64,000 bases of DNA from Anaerosomatales bacterium. GTDB taxonomy: Bacteria; Actinomycetota; Coriobacteriia; Anaerosomatales; SLCP01. Positions within the stretch are counted from its first letter, which is position 1, and each line of letters starts with the position of its first letter. Of this stretch, positions 15,874 to 24,108 are shown one piece after another. A program made the position numbers and the translations under genes. Location of the stretch: positions 244,883-308,882 of the forward strand of contig JARGFT010000001.1 in the NCBI GenBank assembly GCA_029210645.1, given 5' to 3'. A model generated the notes under the pieces. The model saw only the letters and a program-made list of their open reading frames with translations. It did not search any database and had not been told where the DNA came from.

Positions 15874-16974
15874 ATGGACTGGGAAGCCGCCATACGAGCA
15901 GCGCTCGATCCCATGGTGCCCTACGCGCCCGGTTTGCGCGCGAGTGAGGTGCGCGAACGCTCGGGCCGGGACACGATACTGAAGCTGTCGAGCAACGAGC
16001 ACCCCTGCGGACCCTTTCCTGGAGCGGTCGCCGCGATGGAAGCGGTGCTGACCCGTTTGAACCGCTACCCCGACGGTGCCGCCCGCGCACTGCGGCGAGC
16101 ACTCTGCGAACACCTTGACGTCGCTGATGAGACTCTCGTTATCGGCAACGGTTCGAACGAGATCATCCGTCTGCTCACCCAGGCTGTCGTGCGTCCGGGC
16201 GACGAGATCGTCTTCGCGTGGCCGAGTTTCGTGGTCTACCCCATGGTCGCGCAGATGTTCGGGGCCACCGCCGTGAGGGTTCCGCTCACCGCCGATGAGA
16301 CGCACGACCTTCCCGCGATCCTCGCTGCTATCACCGAGCGGACGCGCATCGTCTTTCTGTGCAATCCCAATAACCCCACCGGCACGATCTACCGCCGTGA
16401 TGCCTTCGAACGCTTCATGGCCGAGGTCCCGGATCACGTGATCGTTGTGGCCGACGAAGCCTACTTCGAGTTCGTCACCGACGACCGGTATCCCGACGCG
16501 CTGGAGTGGTTCGATGGGCAGCGGCCCCTCGCAGTCCTGAGGACCTTCTCGAAGATCTACTCGCTTGCAGGGGTGCGCATCGGCTACGGTGTCCTGCCGG
16601 CAGCGCTGGCGCGCGCGGTCGACAAGATCCGTGAGCCCTTCAACGTGAACATCGTGGCGCAGGTCGGTGCCTACTACTCGCTCGGCGATGAGGCCGAGGT
16701 CGAGCGTCGCCGGCGCGAGAACCAGGAGCAGAAGACCTACCTCTATTCGGCCTTCGACCGGCTTGGTATGGGGTATGTCCCGTCGGAGACCAACTTCGTC
16801 TACGTCAGGACTGACCGTCCGGTCGAAGTGTTCGAGGCACTCCTCGGCGAAGGTGTCATCGTACGTGACTTCGGTACCGCACCTGCACTGCGGGTGGGCA
16901 TCGGGACACCGGACGACACCCGGGCGACGGTCGCGGCGTTCGAAGCGATCAGCACACGGCTCGGTGGCGTCTAA
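15874..16974 (+). CDS. hisC: histidinol-phosphate aminotransferase, possibly also aromatic aminotransferase
   Basis: PLP-dependent class I/II aminotransferase of the HisC group, 366 residues. It shows LKLSSNEHPCGPFPGA near the start, FLCNPNNPTGTI in the middle, and the PLP lysine in TFSKIYSLAGVRIGYG. HisC makes histidinol phosphate. No other his biosynthesis genes are adjacent, whereas aroF, tyrA and aroA follow directly. This recalls Bacillus subtilis, where hisC lies beside tyrA in the aromatic supra-operon and also transaminates prephenate-pathway products. Dual use in Tyr/Phe synthesis is therefore likely but not proven. Confidence 0.88.
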   Translation: MDWEAAIRAALDPMVPYAPGLRASEVRERSGRDTILKLSSNEHPCGPFPGAVAAMEAVLTRLNRYPDGAARALRRALCEHLDVADETLVIGNGSNEIIRLLTQAVVRPGDEIVFAWPSFVVYPMVAQMFGATAVRVPLTADETHDLPAILAAITERTRIVFLCNPNNPTGTIYRRDAFERFMAEVPDHVIVVADEAYFEFVTDDRYPDALEWFDGQRPLAVLRTFSKIYSLAGVRIGYGVLPAALARAVDKIREPFNVNIVAQVGAYYSLGDEAEVERRRRENQEQKTYLYSAFDRLGMGYVPSETNFVYVRTDRPVEVFEALLGEGVIVRDFGTAPALRVGIGTPDDTRATVAAFEAISTRLGGV

Positions 16975-17036
16975 CGCTATCTCCGTTGCCGAGGAGGCGT
17001 GACAGGGTACGCACCTAGGCGAGGGAGTGAACAGCG

Positions 17037-18065
17037 ATGCTTGTAGTGATGCGGGACCACGCGTCCCGAAGCGATATCAGTCATGTGGTCGAGGTCCTCG
17101 AGGGAGCAGGCGCACAGGCGCACCTGTCACAGGGCGAGGTCAAGACCATCATAGGTGTCATCGGAGACCGGGAGACGATCTATAGTCTGGAGCTCGAGGG
17201 ACTCCCCGGCGTCGAGAGCATTGTCAGGGTACTCAAGCCTTACAAGCTTGTAAGCAGGGAGTTTCAGCCCGAGGACACCGTCGTCACGCTTTCCCAAGGC
17301 TCGTCGATCGGCGGGGGAGCGTTCGCCGCGATCGCCGGCCCGTGCTCCGTGGAGTCGCCCGAGCAGATGACCACCGTGGCCCGGGCCGTCAGCGGATCGG
17401 GGGCGGCGATGTTGCGCGGCGGCGCCTACAAACCCCGAACGAGTCCGTACGCGTTCCAGGGCCTCGGCGTCGACGGCCTGCGGATGATGCGCGAGGCGGC
17501 CGACGAGTTCGGTCTCCCGGTGGTCACCGAGGTCCTCGACGTGCGGGATGCACAGACCGTTGCCGAGTGGGCCGACGTCCTCCAGGTCGGAGCGCGCAAC
17601 ATGCAGAACTTCATGATGCTCGACGAGCTGGGAAAGATGGGCAAGCCCGTCCTGCTCAAGCGCGGGCTCTCCGCGACTATCGAGGAGGTTCTCTCGGCTG
17701 CCGAATACGTGCTCAAAGGGGGCAACCGCGACCTCATCCTCTGCGAGCGGGGTATCCGGACGTTCGAGACGTACACGCGCAATACTCTCGATCTTGCGGC
17801 GGTCGCCGCGCTGAAGTCGCTGACCCACCTCCCGATCATTGTCGATCCCTCGCATGCGACCGGAAGACGGGAACTCGTCGCTCCCATGGCGAAGGCCGCT
17901 GTGGTAGCCGGTGCCGATGGCATCATGGTCGAGGTGCACCCCGACCCGGAGCGCGCCCGGTGTGACGGCCCGCAATCGCTCGACATGCCGGGATTCGAGG
18001 ATCTCATGAGAGGGCTTGTCCCGCTCATGGATCTTTCCGGCAAACACTCGGGGGCAGCCTCATGA
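17037..18065 (+). CDS. aroF: 3-deoxy-7-phosphoheptulonate synthase with ferredoxin-like regulatory domain
   Basis: First enzyme of the shikimate pathway, condensing PEP and erythrose 4-phosphate. The first ~75 residues form a ferredoxin-like domain (from MLVVMRDHASRSDISHVV), as in the Thermotoga maritima-type class I-beta enzyme, where it mediates Tyr/Phe feedback. The barrel follows with AIAGPCSVESPEQ, LRGGAYKPRTSPY and DPSHATGRRELV. The length is 342 residues. Its stop overlaps tyrA as ATGA, so synthesis of the two is coupled. Confidence 0.94.
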   Translation: MLVVMRDHASRSDISHVVEVLEGAGAQAHLSQGEVKTIIGVIGDRETIYSLELEGLPGVESIVRVLKPYKLVSREFQPEDTVVTLSQGSSIGGGAFAAIAGPCSVESPEQMTTVARAVSGSGAAMLRGGAYKPRTSPYAFQGLGVDGLRMMREAADEFGLPVVTEVLDVRDAQTVAEWADVLQVGARNMQNFMMLDELGKMGKPVLLKRGLSATIEEVLSAAEYVLKGGNRDLILCERGIRTFETYTRNTLDLAAVAALKSLTHLPIIVDPSHATGRRELVAPMAKAAVVAGADGIMVEVHPDPERARCDGPQSLDMPGFEDLMRGLVPLMDLSGKHSGAAS

Positions 18066-19186
18066 GATTCGAGTCAGTCGCCATCGTCGGCGTCGGCCTC
18101 ATCGGCGGCTCGTTTGCCGCTGCACTCAAGGAGCTGCCCGATGCCCCACGGGTGGTGGGCATCGATGTGGATCCGGTCGGGTTGGAGGCGGCTCGCGCGC
18201 GCGGGCTGATCGATTCCGGATCGCTTGCCGGTGGCCTCGGTGCCCAGGAGTGGCTCGGACCCGAGGGAGTCGACCTGGTCGTACTGGCAACCCCGGCCCA
18301 TCACGTGGTGTCGTGGATCGAGAGTCTGGCCTGCCTCGGGTATCGGGGTGTCGTCACCGACGTTGCCTCGACGAAGGCGGGGGTGATCTCGGCTGCGGAG
18401 TCGTGGCTGACCGGTCGCGCAGCATTCGTCGGTGGACACCCGATGGCCGGATCGGAACGCAGCGGTGTGGACGCCGCCAACGCCGACCTGTTCCGTGGCG
18501 CGTACTACGTTCTGACGCCGAGTCACTCGACAGACGTCGACGCGTATCGGCGCGTCCACGCACTCGTCAGTGAGTTCGGTTGCCGTGTCGTGTCCGTGGA
18601 CCCGACAGAGCACGATGAGGTTGTAGCCATCGTCAGCCACGTGCCGCACGTCGCGGCGAGTGCGCTCGTCGATCTCGCCGCCGATCACTCGGGAAAGGAC
18701 GGCGAGCTTCTCCGGCTCGCGGCCGGTGGCTTCAAGGACACAACGCGTATCGCCGCGGGAAGCCCTGACCTGTGGACTGGGATCTGCCTGGACAATGCGG
18801 ATGCGGTTGCAGGCGGTGTCGAGGAGCTGCGCGACGTCCTCGGACAGTTCTGCGACATGTTGCGTGTTCGGGATGTTGAGGGGCTGCGCGCGTGGCTCGC
18901 CCGCGCCGCCGAGATTCGTCGCTCGCTGCCGGCCCAGTGGGTCCCCGCCACGACGCGCCTCACGGAGATCGTGGTTCCCGTGCTCGACCGGCCCGGCGTC
19001 GTCGCCGAGGTAACGATGGCGGCAAGTCGTGCGGGCTGCAACATAGAAGCGATCGAGATCGACCACGTCTCCGAGGCGAGCGCCCACCTCGTTATCGTGA
19101 TGACGGACGAGGGAGACATCACCCGTTTCCTGGAGATGCTACGCTCGACCGGGTATGCGCCGGAGGCGCGCCCGCTCGAGAGCTGA
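18062..19186 (+). CDS. tyrA: prephenate dehydrogenase with C-terminal ACT domain
   Basis: Oxidatively decarboxylates prephenate to 4-hydroxyphenylpyruvate for tyrosine. The Rossmann motif VGVGLIGGSFAAAL is at the N-terminus, the catalytic-loop segment GGHPMAGSERSGVDAA is near residue 125, and HVPHVAASALV follows. Residues from about 300 on (EIVVPVLDRPGVVAEVTMAA) form an ACT domain, which usually senses an amino acid, here probably tyrosine. The length is 374 residues. Confidence 0.93.
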   Translation: MRFESVAIVGVGLIGGSFAAALKELPDAPRVVGIDVDPVGLEAARARGLIDSGSLAGGLGAQEWLGPEGVDLVVLATPAHHVVSWIESLACLGYRGVVTDVASTKAGVISAAESWLTGRAAFVGGHPMAGSERSGVDAANADLFRGAYYVLTPSHSTDVDAYRRVHALVSEFGCRVVSVDPTEHDEVVAIVSHVPHVAASALVDLAADHSGKDGELLRLAAGGFKDTTRIAAGSPDLWTGICLDNADAVAGGVEELRDVLGQFCDMLRVRDVEGLRAWLARAAEIRRSLPAQWVPATTRLTEIVVPVLDRPGVVAEVTMAASRAGCNIEAIEIDHVSEASAHLVIVMTDEGDITRFLEMLRSTGYAPEARPLES

Positions 19187-19202
19187 GAAGGGACGACGGT
19201 TC

Positions 19203-20513
19203 ATGCAGTATGTCTCGACGACACCCGACAGGCCGCTTGCAGGAGAGCTTGCAGTCCCCGGTGACAAGTCCCTCTCGCATCGGGCGGTTCTTTTCGCTGC
19301 GATGGCCGAGGGGACGTCACGTCTTGTCGGCGTTCTGGACAGCGAGGACGTTCGTGCCAGTATCGGGGCGGTCCGCGCGCTCGGTGCGAGCGTCGATCTC
19401 GTGACTGCCAACGACAGGGGCCTCGAGCTCGTCGTCACCGGCTGGGGCGGGGAGGGTCCACACGCCCCGGACGAGGCCATCGACTGCGGCAACAGCGGCA
19501 CGACCGCGCGCTTGCTCCTCGGTGTTCTGGCGGGATGGGAGACCGGGGCCACTCTCGTCGGAGATGCGTCCCTCTCGAAGCGTCCGATGGGACGTGTGAC
19601 GGACCCGCTCGCGAGTATGGGGGCATCATTCGAGTCACTCACGGGCACGCTTCCGATAACAGTGCGCGGTGGGGGACTGAAGGGCGTCGACTACGTCACC
19701 CCTGTCGCCAGTGCGCAGGTCAAGAGCGCCATACTCCTGGCGGGACTCCAGGCAGCGGGCAGAACGACCGTCCGTGAGCCCGCCTCGTCGCGTGACCACA
19801 CCGAGCTGCTGTTGCCTGCGTTCGGGGTGCCGGTCGGCCGCGACCGCACCACCCGCGCGGCGTGGGTTGACGGACCTGTGGTCATGAAGGCCTCCGACAT
19901 CACCGTACCCGGCGATCCGTCCTCGGCAGCGTTCATGGTCGTGGCCGGTCTGCTCGTGTCCGGCAGTCGCATCACCGTCACAGGTGTCGGGCTGAACCCG
20001 ACGAGGATCGCGTATCTCGACGTCCTCGACAGGATGGGCGCGGGAATCACGATCGAGCCGTCCGAGGTCGCGGGTGCCGAGCCGGTCGGATCGGTGCACG
20101 TCGGGTATACCCTGGGACTTCGGGCGGCAGTGGTACGCGCCGCGGAGGTCCCGGCGCTCGTGGATGAGATCCCGGTGCTCGCGCTGCTGGCAACGCAGGC
20201 AGCAGGTGAAACCCGCTTCGAGGACGTGGGGGAGCTGCGCGTGAAAGAGTCGGACCGTCTCGCAGCGGTGGTGGAGGGGCTGACACTGCTCGGTGCCTCC
20301 GCGCGCACCGAGGGCGACACCCTGGTGGTGCAGGGCCCATCCGAGCTGCGCGGAACCGGACTCGACAGCCACGGCGACCACCGCCTGGCGATGACGTGGG
20401 CGCTTGCCGGGCTTGCCGCCGATGGCCCGGTGACCGTCGCCGGATTCGAGGCGGTCGACGTCTCGTATCCGTCGTTTGCCGCCGATCTCGCAGCTCTCAG
20501 TGCCAGCGGTTGA
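19203..20513 (+). CDS. aroA: 3-phosphoshikimate 1-carboxyvinyltransferase (EPSP synthase)
   Basis: Joins PEP and shikimate 3-phosphate. ATG 19203 is preceded by GAAGGGA and gives MQYVSTTPDRPLAGELAVPGD; the track frame begins 16 codons early inside tyrA. Signatures are VPGDKSLSHRAVL, DCGNSGTTARLLLG, SKRPMGRV and the C-terminal DHRLAMTWALAGL. The 436-residue length is normal. Glyphosate sensitivity class was not judged. Confidence 0.95.
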   Translation: MQYVSTTPDRPLAGELAVPGDKSLSHRAVLFAAMAEGTSRLVGVLDSEDVRASIGAVRALGASVDLVTANDRGLELVVTGWGGEGPHAPDEAIDCGNSGTTARLLLGVLAGWETGATLVGDASLSKRPMGRVTDPLASMGASFESLTGTLPITVRGGGLKGVDYVTPVASAQVKSAILLAGLQAAGRTTVREPASSRDHTELLLPAFGVPVGRDRTTRAAWVDGPVVMKASDITVPGDPSSAAFMVVAGLLVSGSRITVTGVGLNPTRIAYLDVLDRMGAGITIEPSEVAGAEPVGSVHVGYTLGLRAAVVRAAEVPALVDEIPVLALLATQAAGETRFEDVGELRVKESDRLAAVVEGLTLLGASARTEGDTLVVQGPSELRGTGLDSHGDHRLAMTWALAGLAADGPVTVAGFEAVDVSYPSFAADLAALSASG

Positions 20514-20525
20514 TCGCCGTCCCCG

Positions 20526-20534
20526 TGCTATGAT
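20526..20534 (+). promoter_or_regulatory. extended -10 promoter upstream of cmk
   Basis: TGCTATGAT is an extended -10 (TGn plus TATGAT) in the 66-base gap between aroA and cmk. No convincing -35 is seen, as is usual for extended -10 promoters. Confidence 0.45.
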
Positions 20535-20579
20535 GCGGCGCGCATATCCACGACTACGACAGAGAGGAACCGGGGAATC

Positions 20580-21254
20580 GTGATAGTCGCTATCGACGGT
20601 CCTGCTGCCTCGGGAAAGTCCACCGTAGCCAAGGCGCTTGCACGCAGGATCGGCGCTCACTACCTCGACACCGGTGCGATGTACCGTGCGGTGGCGCTGG
20701 CCGCCCTGAAACGCGGCATTTCTCTTGCCGACGAACACTCCATCGCGCGGCTCGCTCACGAGCTGACCATCGAGTTCGTGCATGCTGGAGACTCGCCGGT
20801 CCCCACCGCCGTTCTGCTCGAGGGGGAGGATGTCACAACGGCCATCCGCACACCCTCGGTCGACGACGCAGTAAGTGCCGTCGCGCGCATGGGGCAAGTC
20901 CGCGCCGCCCTGGTCAAGCAGCAACGGCGTATCGCGGCACGGGCGTCCTCCATCGTACTCGAAGGCCGCGACATCGGAACGGTCGTCTTCCCCGACGCCG
21001 AGGTGAAGGTGTTCCTGACGGCATCTCCCGCCGAGCGGGCCCGTCGCCGGCACGTGGAGATGACCGGGCGCGGACACGAGGTGGAGGAGGGAGAGGTACT
21101 CGACAACCTGCAGCGCAGGGACGATGCAGACTCGACCCGTGAGGCGGCCCCGCTGGTGGCGGCCGACGATGCCGTACTTCTCGACACGACTGGACTCTCC
21201 ATCGACCAGGTGGTGGATTCGGTAGCTGCTCTGGTGGAGCGGGTAACGACGTGA
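20580..21254 (+). CDS. cmk: cytidylate kinase
   Basis: Phosphorylates CMP and dCMP. The P-loop IDGPAASGKSTVAKALA is at the N-terminus, followed by YLDTGAMYRAVAL, the family motif EGRDIGTVVFPDAEVKVFLTAS and a lid region with several Arg. The 224-residue length is normal. GTG 20580 is chosen because GAGAGGAA lies ten bases upstream. It overlaps plsC by four bases. The cmk-plsC-ispH-DUF512-der order is also common in Clostridia. Confidence 0.95.
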   Translation: MIVAIDGPAASGKSTVAKALARRIGAHYLDTGAMYRAVALAALKRGISLADEHSIARLAHELTIEFVHAGDSPVPTAVLLEGEDVTTAIRTPSVDDAVSAVARMGQVRAALVKQQRRIAARASSIVLEGRDIGTVVFPDAEVKVFLTASPAERARRRHVEMTGRGHEVEEGEVLDNLQRRDDADSTREAAPLVAADDAVLLDTTGLSIDQVVDSVAALVERVTT

Positions 21255-21883
21255 GCATGAGACTCGCACGCACACTCAGGGCGACGCTTGCACACGTACT
21301 GCTCGCCGCGTACCGCACCCGGTCCACGGGTGCGCAGAACGTGCCGCCCGGTGGAGCGATCCTTGCAGGGAATCATGCCTCCTACCTCGATCCGATACTC
21401 CTGTGGTGCAACGCTCCGCGGCCGGTTCACTTCATGGCCAAGGTGGAGCTATGGAACTCGCGCGTCATTGGCGGGGCCCTCGATCGCCTGTGGGCGTTTC
21501 CGGTTCACCGGGGTGCTCCCGACCGGGCGGCCGTGACCACCGCCACCGAACTGCTCTCCTCGGGCAAGCTCGTCGGGATCTTTCCCGAGGGTACCCGCCA
21601 CCGCACTGAGGGCCCGGACCTACTGGGTACGGCGAACGCAGGTGCGGCCTTCCTCGCCATGCGCGCCGGTGTGCCGGTTGTTCCGGTCGGGATACACGGT
21701 ACGGCAGAGGCACTGCCGAGAGGCGCCCGCATGCCGCGTTTCCCCCGCGTCGCGATACGCTACGGTCAGCCGGTGTATCCCGAGGAGTTCGCGGAGGGCG
21801 GGCGGAAGGAGCGTGTCGAGGCGATGACCACCGAGATCATGCGTCGGATCGCTCTAGCCATGCAACAGGCGAGAGAGGCGTAG
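21251..21883 (+). CDS. plsC: 1-acyl-sn-glycerol-3-phosphate acyltransferase
   Basis: Acylates lysophosphatidic acid to phosphatidic acid at the inner face of the membrane. The catalytic HX4D box is in GNHASYLDPILL and the substrate-binding motif is FPEGTRHRTEG. The protein has 210 residues. GTG 21251 overlaps the cmk stop (GTGA). It pairs functionally with PlsY and GpsA encoded 4 kb downstream. Confidence 0.92.
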   Translation: MSMRLARTLRATLAHVLLAAYRTRSTGAQNVPPGGAILAGNHASYLDPILLWCNAPRPVHFMAKVELWNSRVIGGALDRLWAFPVHRGAPDRAAVTTATELLSSGKLVGIFPEGTRHRTEGPDLLGTANAGAAFLAMRAGVPVVPVGIHGTAEALPRGARMPRFPRVAIRYGQPVYPEEFAEGGRKERVEAMTTEIMRRIALAMQQAREA

Positions 21884-21885
21884 AG

Positions 21886-22719
21886 ATGCAGGTACGGGTC
21901 GCCCGTCACGCAGGCGTGTGTTACGGAGTCGAGCGTGCTCTCGAACTCGCGGAAGAGGCCGCAGGCAGTGGCAGCACCGTCCGTACCCTCGGCCCGCTCA
22001 TCCACAACCCGCAAGCGGTGGCTGCCCTCAAGGAGCGCGGTGTCGAGGTGGCCGGGTGCCTCGAGAAGGTCGCAGGCGGTACGCTCGTCATACGCTCCCA
22101 CGGCGTGGACCCTGCGATCATCGAGTCGGCTCGCGAGAAGGGCCTCGACGTCGTGGATGCGACGTGCCCGTTTGTGAGCAAGGCGCACGACGCCGCGCGC
22201 GAGCTGAAGGCCGATGGCTACCTCGTGGTGATCGTCGGCGAGGCAGACCATCCCGAGGTCGAGGGGATCAGCGCGCATGCGGGTGGAGACGCGATGATCG
22301 TCCAGACACCCGACGAACTGCCCGAGCGCTTCTCGAACCGGCGTATCGGCATAGTCGTGCAGACCACGCAATCCGCCGACCGTCTTGCTGCAGTGGTGCA
22401 GGCGGTTCTCCCGCGCGTCGCCGAGCTGAGGGTATTCAACACGATCTGCTCCGCTACTGCTAAGAGGCAGCTTTCCGCCGAGGAGCTTGCCCGCGAGGTC
22501 GACGTGATGGTGGTCGTCGGCGGTCACAACTCGGGCAACACCAACCGTCTTGCGGAGATCTGCCTGCGCGCGAACCCGCGTACCTACCACGTCGAGACCT
22601 CTGACGAGCTCGATGCCGGCTGGTTCTCAGGTGCACAGGTGGTCGGGGTGACGGCTGGCGCGTCGACCCCCGACGCGCAGATGGCGGGTGTGGTCGCCGC
22701 CATCGAGTCACTCGGCTGA
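21886..22719 (+). CDS. ispH: 4-hydroxy-3-methylbut-2-enyl diphosphate reductase
   Basis: Last enzyme of the MEP isoprenoid pathway, a [4Fe-4S] protein producing IPP and DMAPP. The three cluster cysteines are in GVCYGVERAL, ATCPFVSKAH and TICSATAKRQ. The substrate-binding GGHNSGNTNRLAEIC and the C-terminal TAGASTPD are also present. The 277-residue length is normal. It starts 3 bases after plsC. Confidence 0.96.
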   Translation: MQVRVARHAGVCYGVERALELAEEAAGSGSTVRTLGPLIHNPQAVAALKERGVEVAGCLEKVAGGTLVIRSHGVDPAIIESAREKGLDVVDATCPFVSKAHDAARELKADGYLVVIVGEADHPEVEGISAHAGGDAMIVQTPDELPERFSNRRIGIVVQTTQSADRLAAVVQAVLPRVAELRVFNTICSATAKRQLSAEELAREVDVMVVVGGHNSGNTNRLAEICLRANPRTYHVETSDELDAGWFSGAQVVGVTAGASTPDAQMAGVVAAIESLG

Positions 22720-22721
22720 AG

Positions 22722-24056
22722 ATGCCCGGCATACCTACATACGGCAGCGGGTCGATCGAATCTGGCGCCGGCTCGAGGATCGAGGACGTGGAACCGGGCA
22801 CTCCGGCGGCACGTGCCGGACTCGCCGCCGGACTCACCGTCGTCCGGGCCAACGGGAGATCGTTGCGAGACGTCATCGACTGGCGGTGGGAGAGTGACGG
22901 TACATCGGTAGACCTTGAGATCTCCGATAGCGAGGGGACGCACGATGTCCGCTTGGAGCGCAACGCGGGCGAGGCATGGGGCTTCACGTTTGCCGGGGTC
23001 CTCTTCGACGGAGTCCGTACCTGTCGCAACTCGTGCACGTTCTGCTTCATGAGCCAGCTACCGCGCGGATTGCGGCGCGCCCTCTACGTGCGCGACGACG
23101 ACTACCGGCTCTCGTTTCTTCAGGGCAACTTCGTGACGTTGACGAACCTGACCCCTGCCGATGTTGACCGCATCGTGGAGCAACATCTCTCTCCACTCTA
23201 CGTGTCGCTGCATGCGGTGACGCCGGAGGTGCGTGCGACGCTCGTATGCGCGCGCGAGGACCGTGCGCCGGACGTGATCGATGAACTGCTCTCCGAGGGC
23301 ATCGAGTTACACGTGCAGATCGTGCTCGTCCCGGGCGTGAACGACGGCGATGAGCTTGAGACGTCGCTGAGGTGGCTGGCCGCGCGCGACGGCGTTCGAT
23401 CGGTCGGCATCGTGCCCCTCGGGTTCACGCGCCATCAGCAGCGATTCACTACCTCGTACGGGGCCGTGTCGGCGGCACGGGCAGTGCTCGACCAGCTCGA
23501 GCCGTGGCAGGCCGCCTTCCGGCGGCGTGACCGAATCAGCTGGGTCCACGCGGCAGACGAGTTCTACCTCAACGCCGGGCGGCCCGTGCCGCCGTCCGGG
23601 TCATACGACGGCTTTCCCCAGTACGAGAATGGCATCGGACTGCTGCGAGACTTCGAGGACGAGCTCGTCGGCGAGCTCCGCGACCGGGCGTCCGCGCCAG
23701 CCGCAGGACCCGTGAACGACATCCGCACCACGGTGGTCACGGGCACGCTCTTCGCGCCTGCCCTACGCACACTTCTGCACGCACAAGGACTGGATCGACG
23801 CGTTGACGTGCTCGCGGTCGACAACCACTTCTTCGGAGGCAACGTCTCTGTCTCCGGACTGCTGACCGGAGAGGATGTCGTGAACGCGCTCGCGACACAC
23901 GAGGGTAGCGCGAGATTCATCATGCCCCGGATCATCTTCAACGATGATGGTCTGACCCTCGACGACGTTTCCGAAGCAGGGATACGCGCCTCCTGCTCTG
24001 CGCCTGTCGACTTCGTCCACCCCAGCGCGCGTGCCCTGCTCTCTGCTATCCTCTAA
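22722..24056 (+). CDS. PDZ - radical SAM-like DUF512 protein
   Basis: A 444-residue protein. Residues 1-70 form a PDZ-like domain (VEPGTPAARAGLAAGLTVVR). Next is the cysteine motif CRNSCTFCF (C-x3-C-x2-C, as in radical SAM enzymes) near residue 102, in the segment that continues FMSQLPRGLRRALYVRDDDY. The C-terminal half is the DUF512 domain, with VDNHFFGGNVSVSGLLTG and DFVHPSA. Families of this type sit next to der/engA in many Firmicutes and Actinobacteria, but the reaction is unknown to me. It starts 2 bases after ispH. Confidence 0.85.
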   Translation: MPGIPTYGSGSIESGAGSRIEDVEPGTPAARAGLAAGLTVVRANGRSLRDVIDWRWESDGTSVDLEISDSEGTHDVRLERNAGEAWGFTFAGVLFDGVRTCRNSCTFCFMSQLPRGLRRALYVRDDDYRLSFLQGNFVTLTNLTPADVDRIVEQHLSPLYVSLHAVTPEVRATLVCAREDRAPDVIDELLSEGIELHVQIVLVPGVNDGDELETSLRWLAARDGVRSVGIVPLGFTRHQQRFTTSYGAVSAARAVLDQLEPWQAAFRRRDRISWVHAADEFYLNAGRPVPPSGSYDGFPQYENGIGLLRDFEDELVGELRDRASAPAAGPVNDIRTTVVTGTLFAPALRTLLHAQGLDRRVDVLAVDNHFFGGNVSVSGLLTGEDVVNALATHEGSARFIMPRIIFNDDGLTLDDVSEAGIRASCSAPVDFVHPSARALLSAIL

Positions 24057-24108
24057 CGCTGCAGGACGGCACGCTCCGTGTGCCGGTCTCCCTTCCGTAG
24101 GAGCATCG

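Noticed and set aside
15121-16437. 438-residue minus-strand ORF opposite cobC and hisC
   Set aside because: Antisense to two confident genes; shadow frame.
19635-21275. 546-residue minus-strand ORF across aroA and cmk
   Set aside because: It is antisense to two well-recognised genes, has no family features, and its His/Arg/Gly-rich composition is typical of shadow frames in high-GC DNA.
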